A stretch of DNA of 20,695 bases from Acuticoccus sp039189655 (GTDB taxonomy: Bacteria > Pseudomonadota > Alphaproteobacteria > Rhizobiales > Amorphaceae), in contig JBCCYN010000083.1 of the NCBI GenBank assembly GCA_039189655.1, forward strand, positions 1 to 20,695, written 5' to 3'. The position numbers and the translations under genes are program-made. The notes beneath the pieces are model-generated. The model was not told where the DNA came from and did not search any database. It saw only the letters and a program-made list of their open reading frames with translations. This document shows, piece after piece, positions 6,364 through 13,900 of this stretch (the first letter of the stretch is position 1; every line of letters starts with the position of its first letter).

Positions 6364-7401
6364 ATGAAAACCAAGTCCATAAATATCGCATTACAAGGCG
6401 GCGGTGCCCACGGTGCCTTTACTTGGGGGGTTCTTGACCAACTATTCGAAGACGGGCGAATTCACATCGATGCCGTATCTGGAACGTCGGCTGGTGCAAT
6501 GAATGCGGTCGTCGTGGCCCAGGGAATCTACGATGGCGGAAACGAAGGTGCCCGGGCAGCCCTCGACACATTCTGGCATGGCGTATCGAAGGTGGGGCGG
6601 ATGAGCCCAGCCCAGCGTGGAGTGGTCGATCGGCTGATGGGTAACTGGTCGCTCGACCATTCGCCAGGTTTCGTGATGATGGACCTGATGAGCCGCGTCG
6701 CATCGCCTTACGCCCTCAATCCCATGTCCATTAATCCTCTGCGCGCCATGGTGGACGAACTCGTCGACTTTGAAAAAGTCCGCAACTGTTCAGCGATGCC
6801 GATTTTCCTCTCCGCCACAAACGTGGAGACAGGCCGCGTAAGGGTTTTCCAGCGGGACGAGATTAGCCTTGATGTGGTCATGGCGTCCGCTTGCCTTCCG
6901 TTCTTGTTCCAGGCGGTGGAGATCGACGGCACGCCCTATTGGGATGGCGGGTACATGGGAAATCCCGCGCTGTTTCCCTTCTTCAGCCGCAGTCCGTCCG
7001 ATGACGTGGTGATCGTGCAGATAAACCCTGTTGTTCGCCCTGGAGTGCCCCGGACGGCTCCCGAAATCATGAATAGGATCAACGAGATCACCTTTAACGC
7101 ATCGCTCTTGCGCGAACTACGCGCTATCGACTTTGTCCATCGATTACTGCAAGATGAAAAGATATCGACTGATGAGTACAGCGATATAAAAGTCCATATG
7201 ATTGAGTCGCGTAAAAGAATGCGACCTCTCGGCGCCTCGTCAAAAATGAATGCCGAATGGCGCTTCTTAAAGCATCTGCGCGACATTGGCCGCGATGCAG
7301 CCGCGAGATGGATCGACAGGAACTTTGACCATCTAGGCGTCAGATCCACGATAGATCTGCGTGAAATGTTTTCGTCAAGTGGCGTCCGCCACCATGGTTG
7401 A
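6364..7401 (+). CDS. Patatin-like phospholipase/lipid acyl hydrolase
   Basis: This 345-residue cytoplasmic alpha/beta hydrolase of the patatin family has a Ser-Asp catalytic dyad. The oxyanion loop 'GGGAHG' is at 12-17, the nucleophile Ser42 lies in 'GTSAG' (40-44), and Asp194 lies in 'DGG' (194-196). No signal peptide is present. Family members cleave acyl esters of phospholipids or, in some alphaproteobacteria, act on other acyl polymers; the substrate here is unknown. The domain occupies about residues 5-210. The C-terminal 130 residues are helical and basic ('ESRKRMRPLGASSKMNAEWRF'-like), as in other bacterial members of about this length. The ATG has only a weak GAGAAA ribosome site. It is first of a tight four-gene run, ending 22 bp before the cupin gene. 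Confidence 0.93.
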   Translation: MKTKSINIALQGGGAHGAFTWGVLDQLFEDGRIHIDAVSGTSAGAMNAVVVAQGIYDGGNEGARAALDTFWHGVSKVGRMSPAQRGVVDRLMGNWSLDHSPGFVMMDLMSRVASPYALNPMSINPLRAMVDELVDFEKVRNCSAMPIFLSATNVETGRVRVFQRDEISLDVVMASACLPFLFQAVEIDGTPYWDGGYMGNPALFPFFSRSPSDDVVIVQINPVVRPGVPRTAPEIMNRINEITFNASLLRELRAIDFVHRLLQDEKISTDEYSDIKVHMIESRKRMRPLGASSKMNAEWRFLKHLRDIGRDAAARWIDRNFDHLGVRSTIDLREMFSSSGVRHHG

Positions 7402-7411
7402 ACTTACAAGT

Positions 7412-7420
7412 AAGGAGGTG
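7412..7420 (+). promoter_or_regulatory. Strong ribosome binding site of the cupin gene
   Basis: AAGGAGGTG is a near-perfect Shine-Dalgarno sequence ending 3 nt before ATG 7424. It decides the cupin start against the upstream in-frame codon at 7361, which lies inside the patatin gene. It is the strongest ribosome site I saw in the window, suggesting that the cupin is made in larger amounts than the patatin. Confidence 0.85.
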
Positions 7421-7423
7421 AAG

Positions 7424-7915
7424 ATGGAACTAGTCACCACAATCGCTGCGTTACTTGTCGCGGGGTCAGCTTACGCCCAGGAGGCGGAACCGACACGTGT
7501 AGTGGAAGGATTTGAGGGGCCGGCCCAGCCCAAGAATATTTCCTTCGATGCCATTGGAAGTCTGGCTCTCAATGGACGAGTGCCGGGCCTGGATGCACGA
7601 GTTTTACGCTCGCGGGTTTGGACCATCGAACCAGGTGGCGTCGTCCCAATCCACTCCCACACAAATAGACCGGCGTTTGTCTATGTCCTTTCTGGTTCCC
7701 TGGTGGAGTTTCGCAACACGATCCCGGATGGCAAGCGCACCAATGCAGGCGATCTCTCCGCCGAAGGTCTTGGCATTGTGCACTACTGGCGAAATGATGG
7801 GAAAGTACCGGCAATACTCTTTGCGGTGGATCTTTTCGAAGATTCTAAGCTCAAAGATCTCACGCCAAAATCGAATGTTTCGAGTAGTGAGGCGACACCA
7901 GGGGAGCGCATGTGA
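7424..7915 (+). CDS. Exported cupin-domain protein
   Basis: This 163-residue protein has a signal-peptide-like N-terminus ('TTIAALLVAGSAYA', probable cleavage before Gln19), although Glu2 replaces the usual positive residues. The mature part is a single cupin barrel. Motif 1 is 'GGVVPIHSHTNRPAFVYVLSG' split around His77 and His79, and motif 2 contains His120 and Asn124 ('GIVHYWRNDG'). The glutamate usually found in motif 1 is absent (Ala84/Phe85 stand there), so metal would be held by three histidines at most. It is probably periplasmic. It may bind or modify a small molecule; no specific reaction can be assigned. Its stop codon overlaps the next start by one base, so it is coupled to the following gene. 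Confidence 0.85.
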   Translation: MELVTTIAALLVAGSAYAQEAEPTRVVEGFEGPAQPKNISFDAIGSLALNGRVPGLDARVLRSRVWTIEPGGVVPIHSHTNRPAFVYVLSGSLVEFRNTIPDGKRTNAGDLSAEGLGIVHYWRNDGKVPAILFAVDLFEDSKLKDLTPKSNVSSSEATPGERM

Positions 7916-8313
7916 TGAGACTTTGTCCTGTTCTTGCGGCAGCTGCTGGCCTTGCGACGCTATTGACCTTGAGTGGGAACGCTGCGGATGCGGCCGACGT
8001 GAAAACCTCCGGTGTATTCCAACCTCTTGGCTCCCTTCCCCTAGCGAACGAAAAAATTGGTGTCGGCAGTGGTGATTTTTCTGTGGGCCGATTGGAGCTG
8101 TCCTTAGGAGACACCGCTATGATCAGTAACGACGAGGGGGATGTGGGGGTCCTCTTTATCGAAATCGGTGTGGCGATCATCAATGGCGAAGAGCGCTACG
8201 CCGGACAACTCATCGAGATGACAGATGCTGGCACATATGATGTCAGCGCTCCCGATGGTGCCGTGATTATCGTCGCCGATGTGGCCGGCGTTACCGACGG
8301 GAGCCACGATTGA
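7915..8313 (+). CDS. Small exported protein of unknown function, possibly cupin-like
   Basis: This 132-residue protein is not one I recognise by family. The N-terminus is a clear signal peptide ('RLCPVLAAAAGLATLLTLSG', cleavage near residues 26-28 at 'NAADAAD'). The mature chain is beta-rich and acidic, with alternating hydrophobic strands ('VGVLFIEIGVAII', 'GAVIIVADVAGV') that could form a small cupin-like barrel, but it has no histidines in motif positions. ATG 7915 is chosen because GGGGAG at 7901-7906 is well spaced; GTG 7912 immediately before it is an alternative. The start overlaps the cupin stop (TGATG), and its own stop overlaps the TTG start of the NDH-2 fusion, so it is sandwiched in a coupled operon. 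Confidence 0.78.
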   Translation: MRLCPVLAAAAGLATLLTLSGNAADAADVKTSGVFQPLGSLPLANEKIGVGSGDFSVGRLELSLGDTAMISNDEGDVGVLFIEIGVAIINGEERYAGQLIEMTDAGTYDVSAPDGAVIIVADVAGVTDGSHD

Positions 8314-10436
8314 CCGGCTCACTGGCTGGCGTCCTCGGTACCGCTGGCAGTACGCTACGGTTCACGGACGGCGTTCTACGACCAATTTTCCTCCTTTTTA
8401 TTCGGCTTTGGCTTGCCAGAATATTCATTGCTCATGCCTACGAAAGTAGTATTGAAGGGCCAATATTCGGACTTTCATGGCTCAGTTTCTTCGAGTTAGT
8501 CGCTTCGACACTGTTGATACTAGGGTTTTTCACACGCCTGGCGGCTCTTCCCATCGCTTACTTTTCGTTCTTCGTGTACTTCGTCGCCGGCGGCATCACT
8601 GGCCATGTGCTTTGCACGCTGCTTGCCCTTTCACTCTTCGTCTACGGCGCAGGTCCACTGAGTGTGGACGGTCTTTTGGGGGAAGGGTCGCGACATTCAG
8701 CTCTTCCCTTCTCCCATTTGCCGCAACGGGTCATCGCCTTGGTGCAGCCCATAACCATTCCAATACTTCAACTAGTGATACGTGTATGGATGGGTCTTTT
8801 ATTTTTGTTGACCGGTGAAGCAATCCTCAACTCACCCTCCGAGCGATGGCTTGATCTTTCGGGAGTCGTAAGTGGCACCGCGTTGGGCGCGTATGACGTT
8901 AGTGAGTTTGCAACGGTGCTCCTCTTCGTGGCCGGCATTTTCCTAATTTTGGGATTGCTGGCGCGCTTCGTGGCGATGGGGCTCGCCATCGCCACATTCG
9001 CCATTATGGCGGGTGATCAGGCACAACAGCAGCACTTTTTGTGGGCGTTGGTCCTGCTACAGATATCCATAAGTGGAGCGGGTCGCTTTTCCATCGATGC
9101 GGTCATGGACGGGTGGCTCAGGGATCGTGTCCCCGAGTACACCGGTGCCCTGGCGTTCGACCTTGCGACCGTACCAAGGGTCGCCATCGTAGGAGCTGGT
9201 TTCGGGGGGCTTGCGGCTGCGAAGGCGTTATCCAGATCGCCGGTGAGGGTCACGGTTATTGATCGACACAACTATCATCTGTTTCAGCCTCTTCTTTATC
9301 AGGTAGCTACCGCTGGCCTCGCGCCGTCGGATATTGCGGCACCCATCCGTAGCGCGTTACGCGAACAAGCCAACGCAGAAGTATTTTTAGGTGACGTGAC
9401 GGACGTTGACGCCGAAGCGAGTCAGTTAGTCTTAGTTGGTCAGCGCATCTCTTACGATTACTTAATTGTTGCTTCCGGTGCGAGACATGCCTACTTTGGC
9501 AACGATGGGTGGGAGCAGTTTGCGCCGGGCCTAAAGCGGATCGACGATGCCACCGCCGTGCGCCGCCGCATCCTGCTCTCCTTCGAGCGTGCCGAAGCTG
9601 CCGTCGATGAGGCGGAGCGTTCGCGAAATCTTACCTTCGTCGTCGTGGGAGGCGGCCCCACCGGAGTGGAACTGGCTGGTTCCATCGCCGAGCTCGCCAA
9701 ACAAGGCATGCGCGACGACTTTAGCCACATCGAACCCGCAGCGGCCCGGGTTATTCTCATCCAAGCTGGTGGTCGAATACTTCCAACCTTCCCGCCATCC
9801 CTATCGGCAAACGCACAACGGTCTCTGGAAAAGATTGGCGTTGAAGTACGCCTCGGATGTCGCGTCACTCGAATCGATCATGGTGGTTGCACCATCGCGG
9901 ACGAGCACCTTCCTGCAGGTGTCGTTCTTTGGGCAGCCGGCGTACGAGCCTCCAGCGCAGCCCAATGGCTCGATGCCGAAGCAGATCGGGCCGGGCGGGT
10001 TAAAGTTCAGCCGGATCTTTCCGTTCCAGGTCATCCAAACGTCTTTGTCGTCGGTGACACCGCAGCGATGGTCGGATCGGACGGAAATCCAGTTCCTGGC
10101 TTAGCGCCCGCGGCAAAACAATCGGGGGTATATGCCGCCCGCGTTATTGATGCCAGGGTCCGCGGTGGCCGAATGCCTAACCCGTTCCGCTACCGCCATA
10201 TGGGGAGCCTCGCCACCATCGGAAGGGATGCGGCCGTAGCGGACTTCGGCCGGTTCCGGATTGCCGGTAGACCCGCCTGGTGGCTCTGGGGTGCTGTTCA
10301 TATTCTATTCTTGTTGGGCACACGAAACCGATTTGCCGTCATGCTCTCATGGATTTGGGCATACTTCAGCTACCGGTCCGCATCCCGCCTCATTACGGGC
10401 GATCACGAGGTCGACATGTTGGAGCATAACAGCTGA
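8310..10436 (+). CDS. DoxX-DoxX-NDH-2 fusion: membrane-anchored NAD(P)H:quinone oxidoreductase-like flavoprotein
   Basis: This 708-residue fusion has two halves. Residues about 20-280 are membrane helices forming two DoxX-like four-helix units ('IRLWLARIFIAHAYESSIEG' and 'VIRVWMGLLFLLTGEAILNS' begin the two). Residues 289-708 are a type II NADH dehydrogenase: FAD motif 'GAGFGG' (295-300), 'YHLFQPLLYQVATAGLAPSD', NAD motif 'GGGPTGVELAG' (447-457), a second FAD contact 'NVFVVGDTAAM', and the hydrophobic C-terminal membrane tail typical of NDH-2 ('WWLWGAVHILFLLGTRNRF'). NDH-2 enzymes pass electrons from NADH to quinone without proton pumping. The start is TTG 8310, overlapping the previous stop by 4 bp (ATTGA), with GGGAG at 8299-8303. 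No frameshift is seen between the halves. An unfused NDH-2 would be about 420-430 residues. Confidence 0.92.
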   Translation: MTGSLAGVLGTAGSTLRFTDGVLRPIFLLFIRLWLARIFIAHAYESSIEGPIFGLSWLSFFELVASTLLILGFFTRLAALPIAYFSFFVYFVAGGITGHVLCTLLALSLFVYGAGPLSVDGLLGEGSRHSALPFSHLPQRVIALVQPITIPILQLVIRVWMGLLFLLTGEAILNSPSERWLDLSGVVSGTALGAYDVSEFATVLLFVAGIFLILGLLARFVAMGLAIATFAIMAGDQAQQQHFLWALVLLQISISGAGRFSIDAVMDGWLRDRVPEYTGALAFDLATVPRVAIVGAGFGGLAAAKALSRSPVRVTVIDRHNYHLFQPLLYQVATAGLAPSDIAAPIRSALREQANAEVFLGDVTDVDAEASQLVLVGQRISYDYLIVASGARHAYFGNDGWEQFAPGLKRIDDATAVRRRILLSFERAEAAVDEAERSRNLTFVVVGGGPTGVELAGSIAELAKQGMRDDFSHIEPAAARVILIQAGGRILPTFPPSLSANAQRSLEKIGVEVRLGCRVTRIDHGGCTIADEHLPAGVVLWAAGVRASSAAQWLDAEADRAGRVKVQPDLSVPGHPNVFVVGDTAAMVGSDGNPVPGLAPAAKQSGVYAARVIDARVRGGRMPNPFRYRHMGSLATIGRDAAVADFGRFRIAGRPAWWLWGAVHILFLLGTRNRFAVMLSWIWAYFSYRSASRLITGDHEVDMLEHNS

Positions 10437-10941
10437 GCTTTTTTGCACTTCGAACCGCTAACCATCCGAAAGAGCGCCTCCCAGAAGCGGTTTGAGCCCG
10501 AGCGAGAGCCAGCCGAAATACGGGATGCCCGGGGCTGGAATGCGCAGGTAAGGCGCGGGTCTGCTCGAGACAGAAACCCAGAAATGGTGCAGTTAGTGGG
10601 CACATCTCTGGCTCAGTGATCAAGGATCAGTTCAAGCAATATTTTTCAAAATTTTTGCAGCCAGCTGCACTTTCGTATCCAATTGGGGGTGGTGCATCGG
10701 AGGTCACTCCGGAAAGCTCCCTAGGTGGTTACTTGGTAGTTCTGCACGGGCTCCTCTGAGCGCGCGCAGCTGACTGGGCAGCTGGGTGTGGGCGTGCGTC
10801 ACAGGCGTTGGCGTGCGAACCCATCATCGTGTCAAGACGGCAGCAACTAGTCAAAACAAATCAAGTCTCCATTGAATTTGTACCTTTCGCGGCGCTGGCG
10901 TTGCTGGCGTGAGAGCGACTTTGTTTGTCTTGGGGAAAACC
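10437..10941. other. 505-bp non-coding region before the giant gene
   Basis: No convincing gene is visible on either strand. A T6 run (10439-10444) follows the NDH-2 stop but lacks a strong stem. A long-loop hairpin pairs 10451-10459 with 10486-10494. A small hairpin, CGGAG-gtca-CTCCG, lies at 10698-10711. Short direct repeats occur at 10767-10772/10779-10784 (CAGCTG) and 10791-10798/10810-10817 (GGCGTGCG, 19 bp apart). The promoter of the giant gene must lie here, but I could not assign it. Confidence 0.5.
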
Positions 10942-13900
10942 GTGGCTGTCACCGACGACTTTACAAGCAGTGAACTCGATCTCAACGGGCAAGTGAATAT
11001 CACGTCACCAACGGCGCTGGTTTGGGGGCCGGACGGCCGCCTTTATGTGACGGAAGTCGACGGCGACATCAAAGTACTTGACGTCTCGTTTGGCGACAAG
11101 GATCCCACCGACGGGGATCCAAATGCGCAGTTTTACGTTACAGCCGCCGAAGTTATTGCAGATGTAAAATCAATCCCCAATTATAACGATGATGGAACTC
11201 AAGCATCGGGGACTCAGCGGCAAGTAACTGGTATCGACGTTACTAAGCAGTACGACGCGGACGGTAATCAAGTTTTCATAGACGGTCAGCCGGCCGTGGT
11301 CATGTACGTAACATCGTCCGACAGCCGTATCGGTGCCGGAGGCGGTGGCGCGGACTTGGGGCTCGATACCAACTCCGGCACCATTACCCGACTTGTGCAG
11401 ACAGATACGGGGTGGGAAGTCACGGACTTGGTGAGGGGGCTCGGCCGCTCAGAGGAAAATCATGCCACTAACGGCTTGGAAGTCATCCAAGAACTCGACG
11501 GTGATGGAAAACTTGTATCGGAACGTCTGATCGTCGCCAATGGTGGCAATGCCAACACCGGTGCGCCATCGAACAACTTTGCGGGGCAGCAAGAGCAACC
11601 TTATTCAGCAGCCATACTTGAGGTCGATCTCGATCAGCTGAACGAGATGGCCGTACAAGTTGATAGTGCTGGTCGCAGCTACATCTATAATCTCCCAACC
11701 TTGGACGATCCCACACGAGACGGCACGGACGACAATAACGATCCGTTCGGTGGCAATGATGGTGTCAACAGCGCGAAGCTCACCGCCGACAGCCCGGTGC
11801 AGATTTACTCCGCCGGATATCGCAACGCCTATGATGTGGAGGTAACCGAGGACGGCCGCGTTTGGACCTATGACAACGGCGCCAATAACAACTGGGGCGG
11901 TCGGCCGGCCGGAGAGGACGAAGACGGCGACGTTGATGCCCAGGAACCCGAAAATGGTACCCCCGACGGCTATATCGCCACAAACCTTCCAGTAGAAGAT
12001 AACACGGAGATTGAAGGCAACTTCAATCCAGCGAATTGGGATCAACTGCACGAGGTTACCCGGTCCGACGATCTAGAGGGCCGGACGTTGTCTGCCGGTC
12101 TTGGCGGCGCGCAGACCTATACTTGGAACCATCCGGACCTTGGCGAGTTGGAGCTCGTCTACGGTGGCCATCCAAATCCGACCCGTGCGGAGGGCGCGCG
12201 GGCTGGCATCTTATACTCACCGTCCTCGGGAACGCAGAATTCACTTCTGATGGTTTCCAATGTCGACAAGGGCGCGGGTACCAGTGACTTCCTAGAAGTC
12301 GTCGCCTGGCTTGAGGAGATCGGTTACTCTGACGCCTTCATTAATTCGACAGTGGTCGCCGTTGATCCAGGTGTCCGCTACTCCGAAACCTTTATTGCTG
12401 GGTTTGGGATCGATAGTCCCACAGGGCGGCCGGCCACTACGGGCGTCTTTTCGTTGGTGGAAGACCTAGATGGCCCAGTGGGTCTCCCGTCGGATATCGA
12501 CGAAATTGTTCACGCGCTCAATCCGATCGAAGGCAACTACCTGGAAGCCGGTTTCACCGATGGCGCCCTCGATACGGGCAAGGGGTCCATCAACGGTCTT
12601 GCTGAGTACACATCCACAATTTTTGATGACGCAGACGCTAGCTTGACCATGCAGGGCGCTCTGATTGCGTCAGTCTTCAATGGGAACGACTATCTTATTA
12701 TTGGACGCGACACCGATGGAATCGTCCAAACGGGTACTCAAGGTGGTCGGACTGTCGCGGCGGAAAAAGAAGTTGTCGAGTCCGGCGGTGCACCGCTCGG
12801 TGTGGCCTCGATCGGGGATGACCTCATCCCCCATGGCGGTGAAGTTGCATTCCGCGGATCCATCTGGGGGGCGATTTATAAGCAGAACGGGCCAGTCATT
12901 GAAATTTTGCAGCCGGGGAACGCTGATAACAATGCGCTCTTGCCGGTTTACGCTGGTCAGGAGCCTAGCGACCCCACAGACAATGACCTCGATGGCGTAG
13001 ATCACGTCGCCGATCCCTTCGAGTACAGCCAAACCAATGGCTACGCCCTCGGCGTAGGCGAGAAGCTCGTCCTCGACTTCGACCAGGTCAATATAAATCC
13101 GGAATTTTCCGGGTCCTTGGGAGATTCTGGGATTCTGGGGGCAGCGTTGGATGGTTCCACGCCAAACCGCGATGCCAAGACCGAGGATGACGGCTTTACC
13201 GACCCAGAGGATCTGGAGGACGGACTTTTTGACAATGGTGGCAACATCATTCCAGGCGGCAACGCGCCGATCCTTCAGATCAAAAAAGTCAAAGAAGGCA
13301 CCATGGTCGGTGCCGCGAACACTGTTCGCGATGCACTCCACACGGGCGTAAATTTTGATGCGGACGTGCAGCGCCTGGTTGCTTCCGTAGAGATTGCCAA
13401 CTGGGCAGCTGAGCAGTTTTCCAACGAGGGCCGCGTGTCCGGCCTTACATTCGGCGATGGTACGCAGTCAAACTTCATCCGCTTTGTGTTTGGTGACGTC
13501 GGCAGCAGCCTCGGTCTGGAAGTGGGTGTTGAAGTCAATGATCAGTATACCGTTCTCGGTACGACAACGGATCAGAATTTTATTGATCAACTGACCGTTG
13601 GTAACGCCACACTCCTTGGCCAAAAGCAAGTTTTGCTTGAGCTTGAGATCTCGGATATCGGCGGCGACTACAATCTAAGGGCGTCGTATAGGGTTGTTGA
13701 CACCAACGGTGATGTCGATGCTGAGGGTTCCATTGACTTTGGCACCAATGGCGCACAAGTGCCGGAAGGTGTCCTTCGTGACGTCCTTGACGGCACTCAC
13801 ACCGTTTCTGACGGCGATACCGAAGCACCGTCCGGTGCAGCCATTGGCATTGTTGCGGAGAAGGGAACCGCCACTGATTTTGAAACCGTCGATATCAACG

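Noticed and set aside
9547..10104. 185-residue plus-strand frame inside the NDH-2 fusion
   Set aside because: It overlaps the conserved NDH-2 NAD-binding region in another frame and has a low-complexity, Ser/Pro-rich composition.
8310..10436. Functional link between DoxX domains and sulfite from the desulfinase
   Set aside because: DoxX occurs in thiosulfate:quinone oxidoreductase, but the two loci are separated by an independent gene and a gap, and the flavoprotein half is NDH-2-like, not sulfur-specific.
10681..10760. Possible riboswitch in the gap before the giant gene
   Set aside because: The GGAG/CTCC and tetraloop-like segments superficially recall c-di-GMP or glycine aptamers, but the conserved core sequences of those families are absent.
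12670..13341. 223-residue minus-strand frame and other minus-strand frames in 11483-20578
   Set aside because: All lie antisense within the continuous giant frame, whose domains are recognisable; the antisense translations show no family patterns.
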